Shown here one piece after another: positions 44,865 to 52,925 of a DNA stretch of 64,000 nucleotides. The stretch comes from an uncultured Atopobiaceae bacterium. Its GTDB lineage: Bacteria; Actinomycetota; Coriobacteriia; Coriobacteriales; Atopobiaceae. How positions within the stretch are numbered: position 1 is the first letter of the stretch; every line of letters begins with the position of its first letter. The notes beneath the pieces are model-generated. The model did no database searches and had not been told where the DNA came from. It was given only the letters and a program-made list of their open reading frames with translations. The position numbers and the translations under genes were made by a program. Where the stretch lies: contig CALUNW010000006.1 of NCBI GenBank assembly GCA_944322145.1, forward strand, positions 124,001 to 188,000. Reading direction: 5' to 3'.

Positions 44865-45155
44865 TTAGTCCTCGATGACGGCGTAGATGTCGTCGGCGCG
44901 CAGGAGCAGGAAGTCCTCGCCGTCGATCTTGACCTCGTTGCCGCCGAACTTGCCGTAGTAGACCTCGTCGCCGACCTTGACGTCGATGGCGATGCGCTCG
45001 CCCTTGTCGTTGAGCTTGCCGGCGCCCACGGCCACGACCTGGCCGCGCTGCGGCTTCTCCTGGGCGCCGCTCGAGATGTAGAGGCCCGTCGAGGTCTTCT
45101 CCTCCTTGGGGGCCGGCTTCACGAGGACGCGATCACCCAGCGGCTTAAGAGTCAT
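44865..45155 (-). CDS. groES: 10-kDa co-chaperonin GroES
   Basis: 96 residues: [20 protein letters not shown], the mobile-loop region [13 protein letters not shown], and [24 protein letters not shown] 45155 with GAAGGAGG upstream; the longer frame is not credible. No CIRCE inverted repeat is visible upstream, so HrcA control is not supported. Confidence 0.97.
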   Translation of the reverse strand: MTLKPLGDRVLVKPAPKEEKTSTGLYISSGAQEKPQRGQVVAVGAGKLNDKGERIAIDVKVGDEVYYGKFGGNEVKIDGEDFLLLRADDIYAVIED

Positions 45156-45377
45156 GTTCAAGAACCTCCTTCTGAGGCGCCCATGCGGGCGCACCTTTGC
45201 AGCGCTCCGGTCTCGGGCGCCGCGCTATCCAACGTTCTGAATCATACCCAGACAGGCGGACTTATACCACCTCGCGTAAAAAAATCTTCCAAGTCGCACT
45301 TAGATTTTCTGAGGCACCGCGGAGCAGGCGAGAAGAGCGCGCCGGACCGACAGATTGTCGTCCGCGGCGGCTGTCGC

Positions 45378-45443
45378 CGAGTAAGAGTTATGTGCGAGAA
45401 GTGCGCCGATTTTGGTAGTTCATTCGCAGAAAACTCTTACTCG
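45378..45443. repeat. 66-bp imperfect palindrome with 12-bp perfect arms
   Basis: CGAGTAAGAGTT (45378-45389) pairs with AACTCTTACTCG (45432-45443), AT-richer than its surroundings. It is in the 368-nt spacer (45156-45524) between the divergent groES and lipoprotein genes, the only structured feature I see there besides weak promoter-like AT stretches. Confidence 0.7.
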
Positions 45444-45524
45444 ATGCGCCGTCGGACCGACCGGGCGCCGTGGACGGGCCACTCTGCTACGATGAGGCCA
45501 CGCGACTCCAAGGAGGGCAGACCC

Positions 45525-46649
45525 ATGATGAGCCGTGTCCGATGCCTGCTCAGGCCGCTTTGTGCCTGCGCGCTCGCCGTTCTTCTCGCCGCATGCTCGC
45601 GCGAACAGCCGCCGACCGGCACCGTTCGCGTGGAGACGGATGACGCAGTGGTCAACGCCGCGATGCTCACCCATGGCTACACCTGGGACGGCGTCGCCAG
45701 CGACCCCGTGGCGCCAACCGATCTTGCCGATGACGACGTTCCCGACCTCGACCTCGACGGCACGGCAGAGGTGCGCACGTCCTTCTCGCAGCCCGCTACC
45801 GAAATCGAGGTCGTGCGCTATGCCGATGACGGGAGTCTCGAGGGCGTCGAGTGCGCGCTCGAGGACGGCGCCGCGACCTTTGATGTCGAGCCGGGCTGGC
45901 GCTACTACGTCGGCGCCTGGTTCGAGGACGGAGACGCGGGATACCTCTTTGACGCCAAGGGAACCGAGGGAGAGGGGGCTGCGATGGACGAGTTCGTGAG
46001 CACCGCGATGGTCGTCACGTTTGATGACGGCGAGATCCTCTTTGTGGACCAGGAGAACGAAAGCCCCTACTACCCCACCCTGCCCGAGGACGCGCCCGAG
46101 CTCACGGCTGGCAACATCGTGCGCGTGACCGGCAACGGCATCATGCTGGAGAGCTATCCCGGGCAGTACCCGGGCATCACCAAGGTCGAGGTGATCGAGG
46201 AGGGCTCGCCCGCGGACGCCGAGAAGTACGACGAGCTGGTGGCACAGATCTGGCAGCCCAAGGACCCGAGCGAGCCGCCCTACGCCTCCGTCGAGTACGC
46301 AACCGAGCTCGCCACGGTGTCTCTCATGCCCGCGAGCAATGGCTACACCTGGAGCTTCGAGGAGAACGGCGAGGGCCAGACCATCGTCGCGGACGTTCCG
46401 CACCCGACCCAGCTGGCGGTCGACGACCTGCCCGACGCGCGCGTGGACGGGCCGACCGAGGTCACCGCGAGCTTTGACGTCGAGGCGACGGGGCTCACGG
46501 TCACCCGCTGGAGCGAGGATGCGCTCGACGCCGAGGGCGAACAGGTCGCAGTCGAGGACCTCTCGTTCACCGTGGAGCCGGGGTATCGCTATGCCCTTAA
46601 CGCCACCTTTGAGCAGGGCGAGACAGCCTTCGTCTTCACCGTGAGGTAG
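45525..46649 (+). CDS. Lipoprotein with two internal beta-type repeats
   Basis: 374 residues. Signal peptide with lipobox LLAAC (residues about 17-23). Two copies of one domain: GYTWDGVASDPVAPTDLADD to EPGWRYYVGAWFEDGDAGYL (about 49-145) and GYTWSFEENGEGQTIVADV to EPGYRYALNATFEQGETAFV (about 270-370). Between them is a DUF3221-like stretch (TAMVVTFDDGEILFVDQE). Surface-exposed; function unknown. ATG at 45525 with AAGGAGGG; a second ATG follows directly at 45528. Confidence 0.85.
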   Translation: MMSRVRCLLRPLCACALAVLLAACSREQPPTGTVRVETDDAVVNAAMLTHGYTWDGVASDPVAPTDLADDDVPDLDLDGTAEVRTSFSQPATEIEVVRYADDGSLEGVECALEDGAATFDVEPGWRYYVGAWFEDGDAGYLFDAKGTEGEGAAMDEFVSTAMVVTFDDGEILFVDQENESPYYPTLPEDAPELTAGNIVRVTGNGIMLESYPGQYPGITKVEVIEEGSPADAEKYDELVAQIWQPKDPSEPPYASVEYATELATVSLMPASNGYTWSFEENGEGQTIVADVPHPTQLAVDDLPDARVDGPTEVTASFDVEATGLTVTRWSEDALDAEGEQVAVEDLSFTVEPGYRYALNATFEQGETAFVFTVR

Positions 46650-46664
46650 GACCCGGCGCTGGCC

Positions 46665-46733
46665 GTGACAATTAGGACAGGTTGGATTGTCACACGCTCT
46701 CGGTGTGACAATCCAACCTGTCCCAATTGTCAC
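46665..46733. repeat. Nested palindrome with 31-bp arms
   Basis: GTGACAATTAGGACAGG at 46665 pairs with the sequence ending 46733 (one mismatch), loop GCTCTCG. The arms contain GGACAGG and TGTCCC, fitting the GGGGAC family. Between convergent lipoprotein and nadE genes; a shared terminator is likely. Confidence 0.93.
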
Positions 46734-46766
46734 GTCCTGCCCTAACTGCCACCGCCCGCGCCGGGG

Positions 46767-48707
46767 TCACAGCGTCTCGAGCTCAGCGAGCCAGAGGGCT
46801 GAGCAGGCGTCCGAGGGCATGCGCAGGTCGCCGCGCGGGCTCACGGCAGCCGAGCCCACCTTGGGGCCGTCGGGCAGGCAGCTGCGCTTGAACTGCTGGG
46901 CGAAGTAGCGCCGGTAGAAGACCTTGAGCCAGGAGAGGATCGTGGCGTCGTCGTACTTCTCGCCCAGCGCATAGCGGGCAAGGCGGTAGACCTTGGCCGG
47001 GTTGGTGCCACGGCGCAGGACCTCGTAGAGGAAGAAGTCGTGCAGCTCATAGGGGCCCACGAGGTCCTCGGTCTTCTGCGCGATCTTTCCGTCGCCCGTG
47101 GCGGGCAGGAGCTCCGGCGAGACCGGCGTGTCCAGCACGTCGAGAAGAACCTCGGACTCCGCGGCGTTTCCGCAGGTGTCGGCCACGTAGCGCACGAGGT
47201 GGCGCACAAGCGTCTTGGGCACGCTCGCGTTGACGGCGTACATGGACATGTGGTCGCCGTTGTAGGTGGCCCAGCCGAGAGCCAGCTCGGAGAGGTCACC
47301 GGTGCCGATGACGAGGCCGCCCTCCTGGTTGGCCACGTCCATGAGGATCTGCGTGCGCTCGCGCGCCTGGGCGTTCTCGTAGGTGACGTCGTGGACGGAC
47401 TCGTCGTGCCCGATGTCGGCGAAGTGCTGGCGCACGGAGGCGGCGATGCCAATCTCGCGCAGCTCGGCACCCACGGTTCGGGCGAGCTCGCAAGCGTTGT
47501 TGTAGGTGCGGTCCGTGGTGCCGAAGCCGGGCATGGTCACCGCGATGACGCCGTCGCGCGGAAGTCCCAGCAGGTCGAAGGCGCGCACGGTCACGAGCAG
47601 GGCGAGCGTGGAGTCCAAGCCGCCCGAGAGGCCGATCACCGCGCGGCGCGAGTGCGTGTGCGAGAGGCGCTTGGCGAGGCCATGGGCCTGGATGGCAAAG
47701 ACGTCCTCACAGCGCCCCTCGCGGCGGGTGGGATCGGACGGCACGAAGGGATGCGGGTCCACGTAGCGGGTGAGTGAGGTCTCGCGGGAGGCCGCGCCGG
47801 CGCCCAACGAGAAGGGCACGGTCACGTAGCCGCACTCCTCGGCCGCAGCCGCGCACTCGAAGGTGGACATGCGCGTGCGCTCGGCCGCGAGGAGGCGGGC
47901 GTCGATCTCGGAGACCGCGTGGCCGTCACCGAAGGGCCTGCCCTCCGCGAGCAGGCGGCCGTTCTCGGCCACGAGGTCGTGCCCGGAGAAGACGAGGTCC
48001 TGCGTGGACTCGCCCGTGCCGGCGCTCGCGTAGACGTAGCCGCAGAGAAGGCGCGCGCTCTGGCCGGTCACGAGACTTCGGCGGTAGTCCGCCTTGCCGA
48101 CGACGGCGTTGGAGGCGCTCAGGTTGCAGATCAGCGTGGCACCGGCCTGCGCGTGCGCGATCGAGGGGGGCGCGGCAACCCAGAGGTCCTCGCAGATCTC
48201 TGCCGCGACCACGAGCTCGGGGAGCTCCAGGCACGAGAAGAGCAGGCTGGTGCCCATAGGCACGTTCTTCTCGCCCGCGATGGAGACGGCGACGGGGTCG
48301 ACGGGGCCGGAGACGAAGTGGCGCCCCTCGTAGAATTCGTTGTAGGTGGGGATGTGGGTCTTGGGCACGAGCCCGAGGACCATGCCGCGCGAGACGACGG
48401 CGGCGCAGTTGTAGAGCTTGCCGCCCGCGCGCACGGGCACGCCCACGAGAAGCAGCGCGTCGAGATCCGCCGTGGCAGCGGCAAAGTCGGCGAGCCCGGC
48501 GTCGGCGGCGCGGATGAGCGCGTCCTGCCAGAAGAGGTCCTCGCAGGTGTATCCGGAGAGCGCGAGCTCGGGAAGCACGATGACGACCGCGCCGTCCTTC
48601 TCGGCAGCCTGGCGCGCCGCCGCCACGCAGGACTCCACGTTGAAGGCAACGTCCGCGACCCGCACCTCCGGCGTCACTGCCGCAACCTTGACGAACCCGT
48701 CCCTCAT
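46767..48707 (-). CDS. nadE: Glutamine-hydrolysing NAD+ synthetase
   Basis: 646 residues. The N-terminal nitrilase domain has the Glu47 (IVLPELAL), Lys116 (LVPKTHIPTYNEF) and Cys172 (AEICEDLW) triad that releases ammonia from glutamine. The C-terminal NAD-synthetase domain has the ATP pyrophosphatase loop IGLSGGLDST (about 365). Last step of NAD synthesis. ATG 48707 with TAAGGAGG upstream. Confidence 0.97.
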   Translation of the reverse strand: MRDGFVKVAAVTPEVRVADVAFNVESCVAAARQAAEKDGAVVIVLPELALSGYTCEDLFWQDALIRAADAGLADFAAATADLDALLLVGVPVRAGGKLYNCAAVVSRGMVLGLVPKTHIPTYNEFYEGRHFVSGPVDPVAVSIAGEKNVPMGTSLLFSCLELPELVVAAEICEDLWVAAPPSIAHAQAGATLICNLSASNAVVGKADYRRSLVTGQSARLLCGYVYASAGTGESTQDLVFSGHDLVAENGRLLAEGRPFGDGHAVSEIDARLLAAERTRMSTFECAAAAEECGYVTVPFSLGAGAASRETSLTRYVDPHPFVPSDPTRREGRCEDVFAIQAHGLAKRLSHTHSRRAVIGLSGGLDSTLALLVTVRAFDLLGLPRDGVIAVTMPGFGTTDRTYNNACELARTVGAELREIGIAASVRQHFADIGHDESVHDVTYENAQARERTQILMDVANQEGGLVIGTGDLSELALGWATYNGDHMSMYAVNASVPKTLVRHLVRYVADTCGNAAESEVLLDVLDTPVSPELLPATGDGKIAQKTEDLVGPYELHDFFLYEVLRRGTNPAKVYRLARYALGEKYDDATILSWLKVFYRRYFAQQFKRSCLPDGPKVGSAAVSPRGDLRMPSDACSALWLAELETL

Positions 48708-48720
48708 CCCAGCCTCCTTA

Positions 48721-48753
48721 TGATTCAAAAGGGGACAGACCCCTTTTGAATCA
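48721..48753. repeat. 33-bp palindrome, family A, at the RAYT stop
   Basis: TGATTCAAAAGGGG / CCCCTTTTGAATCA around ACAGA. On the minus strand its leading TGA is the stop codon of the transposase gene. Confidence 0.95.
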
Positions 48754-49527
48754 CTCTGCTCGATCGGCCCTCGTTCTTCTCAGTTTATTTGTTACGCGTG
48801 TAATTGTGCAGGTTCCAATTCCGGTCAGCCGTTCAATTTGCTTAACGGACAGGCCAACGTCGCGCAAATCCAGGAGCCTCTGGTCTCGCTCCGCCTTGGG
48901 AAGCGCTCTCACCTCATGGGCGGGCAGTTCGCCCAGGGCAATGCGCGCAACATCGCCCATCTCGTCATCGGAAACCCGGGCGCGGCGGTCAAAGCGATAT
49001 GCCCGTCTCTGCTCAGGATGACTGTAGGCGATAAACCCCTCAGCTCCGCCAAGCATGTCCAAGACAAGTCGTGTGTCGGCAATCTCCGCAGACCCCACGT
49101 ACTCGCGATAGCTACTCCACGGGTACTCCGCCGCCGGACAAATCCCGGCGTTTGCCGGATTGTCATGCACGTAGCGAATAGCCTGAAGCAGGTACGCTTC
49201 GTTCTCGACGGGGCAGCTCTTGAACCGGCTTTCAAAGACGTGGCCCACCCTCCCCGACTTGCGGTTGAATCGCTGCGCATAGTCGCCGGAGAGTCTCTGC
49301 ATCATCTCGCTCAGCGCCTGTGTCGGGTCCTCCAGCACAAGGTGCACGTGGTTCTCCATAAGGCACCAAGCCAGAACGTGGATCCCTGCGTCTCCCGCCC
49401 TCTTTGCAAGGAGCTCGAGAAAAGCGCGGCGATCCGCATCGTCCTCAAAGATTATCTGCTTGCCGTTTCCGCGCAGAATCACATGGTAGAAGCCCGACTC
49501 GGCAGTTGCTCTTGGCGCTCGCGGCAT
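48751..49527 (-). CDS. REP-associated tyrosine transposase (RAYT, TnpA-like)
   Basis: 258 residues. Y1 HUH transposase with the His60-x-His62 motif in MENHVHLVL and the RAYT-type AIRYVHDNPANAGIC followed by YPWSSY; Tyr119 is the probable nucleophile. The C-terminal ~45 residues form an HTH (LRDVGLSVKQIERLTGIG) not found in IS200 TnpA. RAYTs process hairpin-tipped REP DNA. Two family A palindromes bracket the gene (48721-48753 and 49618-49650), the first supplying its TGA. No IS200/IS605 ends are visible. A single complete gene; activity is inferred. RBS GGGGGAGGGG. Confidence 0.9.
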   Translation of the reverse strand: MPRAPRATAESGFYHVILRGNGKQIIFEDDADRRAFLELLAKRAGDAGIHVLAWCLMENHVHLVLEDPTQALSEMMQRLSGDYAQRFNRKSGRVGHVFESRFKSCPVENEAYLLQAIRYVHDNPANAGICPAAEYPWSSYREYVGSAEIADTRLVLDMLGGAEGFIAYSHPEQRRAYRFDRRARVSDDEMGDVARIALGELPAHEVRALPKAERDQRLLDLRDVGLSVKQIERLTGIGTCTITRVTNKLRRTRADRAE

Positions 49528-49617
49528 AAAGACCCCTCCCCCGGATAAGACTTAGGTGGAGACTCTCATACCCAAGGGAGGGGACACACTTTCAGACAGA
49601 TTCAGGTTGACGAGAAA

Positions 49618-49650
49618 TGATTCAAAAGGGGTCTGTCCCCTTTTGAATCA
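49618..49650. repeat. 33-bp palindrome, family A, at the GlnQ-like stop
   Basis: TGATTCAAAAGGGG / CCCCTTTTGAATCA around TCTGT. Supplies the TGA of the ABC ATPase and lies 91 nt upstream of the RAYT start. Confidence 0.95.
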
Positions 49651-50445
49651 CCCCTCGAGGTAGCGGGCGAGGAACTCGCGGGTGCGGGGGTGCTCGGGGG
49701 ACGAGAAGAGCTTGGAAGGCGCGCCCTTCTCGGCGATGACGCCCTTGTCCATGAAGACGACCTCGTCGGAGACGTTCTTGGCGAACGCCATCTCGTGCGT
49801 GACCACGACCATCGTCATGCCCTCGGCGGCCAGGCGTCGCATGACCTCGAGGACCTCGCCCACGATCTCGGGGTCGAGAGCGGAGGTGGGCTCGTCGAAG
49901 AGCATGAGGTCGGGCTGCATGCAGAGGGCGCGCGCGATGGCGACGCGCTGCTTCTGGCCGCCGGAGAGGTTGTTGACGTCGGCGCGCGCGAAGTCGGCCA
50001 GGCCCACCGACTCGAGGTGGCGCATCGCGACCTCCTGGGCCTCGGCCTTGCCCATCTTCTTGAGGGTCACGGGCGCGAGCGTGCAGTTGTCGAGCACGTT
50101 CATGTTGTTGAACAGGTTGAAGCCCTGGAACACCATGCCGATCTTCTCGCGCAGGCGGTTCACGTCCACGTGCTCTGCCGCAAGGTCGGCGCCATGGAAC
50201 CACACGTGGCCGGCGTCGGGCGTCTCGAGCAGGTTGATGCAGCGCAGGAGCGTCGACTTGCCCGATCCGGAGGCGCCGATGATCGTGACCACCTGACCGG
50301 GCATGACGTCGAGGTTGATGTCGCGCAGGACTTCCAGGTCGCCGAAGCTCTTCTGCAGGCCCTCGATGCGGACCATGGGCTCGGCGGCGGAGGCGGCGTT
50401 CGCGGCCCCGGCGGAGGCCGCGACGTTCAGGTTCTTCTCGCTCAT
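49648..50445 (-). CDS. Polar amino-acid ABC transporter ATP-binding protein
   Basis: 265 residues. Walker [11 protein letters not shown]-loop [18 protein letters not shown], signature LSGGQKQR, Walker [16 protein letters not shown]-loop THEMAFA. GlnQ/ArtP-type sequence. Forms an importer with the permease (4 nt upstream) and the Tat-lipoprotein binding protein; substrate specificity not deducible. Confidence 0.94.
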   Translation of the reverse strand: MSEKNLNVAASAGAANAASAAEPMVRIEGLQKSFGDLEVLRDINLDVMPGQVVTIIGASGSGKSTLLRCINLLETPDAGHVWFHGADLAAEHVDVNRLREKIGMVFQGFNLFNNMNVLDNCTLAPVTLKKMGKAEAQEVAMRHLESVGLADFARADVNNLSGGQKQRVAIARALCMQPDLMLFDEPTSALDPEIVGEVLEVMRRLAAEGMTMVVVTHEMAFAKNVSDEVVFMDKGVIAEKGAPSKLFSSPEHPRTREFLARYLEG

Positions 50446-50448
50446 GGC

Positions 50449-51609
50449 TTACTCCTCCACCTTCACGGGCTGGTCGGACGTGCTGCCCATGGTCTCGGCC
50501 TTCACGTTGAAGCGCTTGGCGAACTTGCCGAGCAGCCACGACGCGATCGCCGTCATGATGAGGTAGAACACGGCGGCCACGAGGTAGGCGTTGAGCTGCC
50601 TGTAGTAGATGCCGGCCACCGTGGACGCGGCGAAGGCCAGGTCGAACACGCCGATGACGGAGAGGACCGACGAGTCCTTGATGTTGATGACGAGCTCGTT
50701 GGAGAGGCCGGGGATGGCGAACTTGATGCCCTGCGGGAAGACGACCCTCACCATGGCCTGCCACTGAGAGAGGCCAAGCGAGCGTGCGGCCTCCATCTGC
50801 CCCTTGTCGACGGACTCGATGCCGCCGCGCAGCACCTCCATCATGTAGGCGGTGGAGTTGAGCGAGACCACCACGAGGCCGGCGATGAAGCGCGACCAGA
50901 TGGCGTTGGTCTCGCTGACGCTGAGGCCAAAGCCGCTCACCACGGCAAAGCCCGCGTAGTAGATGATGACGCCCTGGACGAGCATCGGCGTGCCGCGAAC
51001 CACGGTGCTGTAGACCTTAGCAAACCACACGCCGATCTTCTTGAAGAAGCGCACGCAGTCGTTGTCGGAGCGGTCAATCTGCATGATGCGCGCAAAGACC
51101 AGCAGGAGCGCCAGGAAAAACGCTATCAAGGTACCAAAGACGGCCAGCTCGATGGTCGTGATGATGCCGGTGATGTAGGTGTCGCGGCCCTGCTGGAACA
51201 TGTAGAGCACCTGGGCGAGCATATCGTCGGGCATCTTCTCTGCGGCGGCCGCCACCTGCCAGGCGCTCGCCAGGCCCATGGCCCAGCGGTCAACGAGAAG
51301 GACGGCGGTTATCGCCCAGATCACGTAGGAGCCCACGCGCAGCGCACGAGCCACGGCCGGCTTGGTGAAAGGCGCCGTCTCCGCGTAGTTGTGCCAGTGG
51401 GTCAGCTTGAACAGCAACGCCAAGGCGGAGAGCACGAGCCACGCCACCAGGACGTAGTACATCACGAGCTCGACGGTGAAGGCGCTCGCCAGGAAGGAGA
51501 GCTCGGGGCGCGTCGAGCTCGACAGCAGCATGCCGAGAAACGCCACGACGCTCGTGCCCAGCAGCACGTAGCGGTGGTCGCGCGTCACGAAGTCACGCAG
51601 TTTTGACAT
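50449..51609 (-). CDS. Polar amino-acid ABC transporter permease with N-terminal extension
   Basis: 386 residues. The C-terminal half is a HisM/GlnP-type permease with the EAA-loop GGIESVDKGQMEAARSLGLSQWQ and the TM GTPMLVQGV motif. The N-terminal ~160 residues carry several additional helices absent from classical permeases. Co-transcribed with the ATPase (3 nt between) and the binding protein upstream. Confidence 0.92.
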   Translation of the reverse strand: MSKLRDFVTRDHRYVLLGTSVVAFLGMLLSSSTRPELSFLASAFTVELVMYYVLVAWLVLSALALLFKLTHWHNYAETAPFTKPAVARALRVGSYVIWAITAVLLVDRWAMGLASAWQVAAAAEKMPDDMLAQVLYMFQQGRDTYITGIITTIELAVFGTLIAFFLALLLVFARIMQIDRSDNDCVRFFKKIGVWFAKVYSTVVRGTPMLVQGVIIYYAGFAVVSGFGLSVSETNAIWSRFIAGLVVVSLNSTAYMMEVLRGGIESVDKGQMEAARSLGLSQWQAMVRVVFPQGIKFAIPGLSNELVINIKDSSVLSVIGVFDLAFAASTVAGIYYRQLNAYLVAAVFYLIMTAIASWLLGKFAKRFNVKAETMGSTSDQPVKVEE

Positions 51610-51690
51610 TCAGGACTCCTCGCGGTTCTTGTCGTTCTATCGCCGTGAACGGGACGAGGGCCAAGGCCCCCGCCCCGCTCGGGTCGAAAA

Positions 51691-51723
51691 TGATTCAAAA
51701 GGGGACTGTCCCCTTTTGAATTA
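51691..51723. repeat. 33-bp palindrome, family A, at the binding-protein stop
   Basis: TGATTCAAAAGGGG / CCCCTTTTGAATTA. The last arm base pair differs, changing the expected TGA on the minus strand to TAA, the stop codon of the binding protein. Confidence 0.93.
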
Positions 51724-52656
51724 CGCAGGCTGGCGATCCATGCAATCCTGCCACATCTCGAGGCGCTCCTCCTCGGTGATGCCGGCAATGATCTCGTTCA
51801 GGCGATCGAGCATCTCGTCCTGGCCCTTGGCAATGGCCGCGTTGTCCGGGTTGCTCGGGTCGGAGAAGCCCTCGCCCTCCTCGAGCTCGACCTTCATGAG
51901 GTCGGGGTAGTTCTCGAGCAGGTTGGGCAGCGACATCGAGGAGAACGTGATGGCGTCGCAGGTGCCGTTCTCGATGGCGTCGACGACGAGCGGAACCGTA
52001 GCGACGGGCGTCATGTGGTTGACGTCGGGAATCTCCTCGATGAGGTCGTCGTAGAAGGTGTCCTTCTGGCCGAGGACGGAGGCGCCGGAGAAGTCGGAGA
52101 GCTTGGTGGCGTCGGCGTAGTCGCTGTCCTTCTTGACGACGATGATGACCTCGTCGTCGATGTAGGAGTCGGTGAAGTCCGCAGACTCGGCGCGCTCCGG
52201 GGTGACGGACATGCCGGCACAGATGATGTCGATGGTGCCGTTGTTGAGGGAGTCGACGAGTGCGCCGAACTCCATCTTCACCGCGACGGGCTCCATGCCC
52301 AGCTCCTCGGCGATGCGCTTGGCGATCTGCACGTCGTAGCCGTCGGCGTAGGCGCCCTCGACGTTCTCGATGGGGATGGTGGTGTCGGAGGCCTCGGTCG
52401 CCTGCCAGTTGTACGGGGCGTAGGCGGCCTCCATGCCAACGCGGAGGGTCTTGCCGTCGCCGAGGGTCGCGGCCTCGTTGGTGTCGGCGGCGTCATCGGC
52501 GGCATCATCGGCGCCATCCGTGGTGGGCTCCTGCGCGGCGGGGCCGCAGCCGGAAAGGACCATCACGCCTCCCATGCCCGCCACGAGGCTCGAGAGCTTG
52601 AGGAAGTCGCGGCGAGAGACTCTGTCAGATACGTACACGTGCGGGGTGGCCTTCAT
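51721..52656 (-). CDS. Amino-acid ABC transporter substrate-binding lipoprotein, Tat-type signal
   Basis: 311 residues. SRRDFLKLSS is a twin-arginine signal and LSGC a lipobox, so a Tat-exported lipoprotein. SBP family 3 core: LRVGMEAAYAPYNW, GYDVQIAKRIAEELG, and ICAGMSVTPERAESADFTDSYIDDEVIIVVKK. The acidic linker (TTDGADDAADDAADTNE) tethers it. Partner of the permease and ATPase downstream; its stop is TAA from a palindrome. Confidence 0.94.
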   Translation of the reverse strand: MKATPHVYVSDRVSRRDFLKLSSLVAGMGGVMVLSGCGPAAQEPTTDGADDAADDAADTNEAATLGDGKTLRVGMEAAYAPYNWQATEASDTTIPIENVEGAYADGYDVQIAKRIAEELGMEPVAVKMEFGALVDSLNNGTIDIICAGMSVTPERAESADFTDSYIDDEVIIVVKKDSDYADATKLSDFSGASVLGQKDTFYDDLIEEIPDVNHMTPVATVPLVVDAIENGTCDAITFSSMSLPNLLENYPDLMKVELEEGEGFSDPSNPDNAAIAKGQDEMLDRLNEIIAGITEEERLEMWQDCMDRQPA

Positions 52657-52825
52657 GGTGGTTCCTTTCCCTTTTTGAGTAATCCCCTTCCGCGCGACGC
52701 AACCGGAGGGGACCCATTCCCCTCCCCCTTGCAACTTAATGCGAGAAAGTTACGCGCACGTCGGCAGAATACCGCGGGACGATAAGAACCACAAGCTGCT
52801 ACCATTCTAGAAACACCGCCGTAAC

Positions 52826-52906
52826 GGGTGATTCAATTGGGGACAGACCCCTTTTGAATCACCGGACTAATGATTCAAAAGGGGTCTGTCCCCAATTGAA
52901 TCACCC
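52826..52906. repeat. Inverted pair of chimeric palindromes, perfect 36-bp arms
   Basis: Arms 52826-52861 and 52871-52906 around CCGGACTAA. Each arm is itself nearly palindromic: its left end is family C-like (TTCAATTGGGG) and its right end family A (CCCCTTTTGAATCA), so it is a hybrid. Lies in the divergent spacer upstream of the cysteine desulfidase and the binding protein. Confidence 0.95.
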
Positions 52907-52925
52907 GCATCATCTGGAGGACGCC

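Noticed and set aside
45156-45524. CIRCE/HrcA operator upstream of groES
   Set aside because: No TTAGCACTC/GAGTGCTAA pair found; a HspR-type (CTTGAGT) repeat is also not visible.
48751-49527. IS200/IS605 insertion sequence
   Set aside because: The C-terminal HTH, the flanking palindromes and the absence of IS200 ends or tnpB favour a RAYT gene rather than an active IS.
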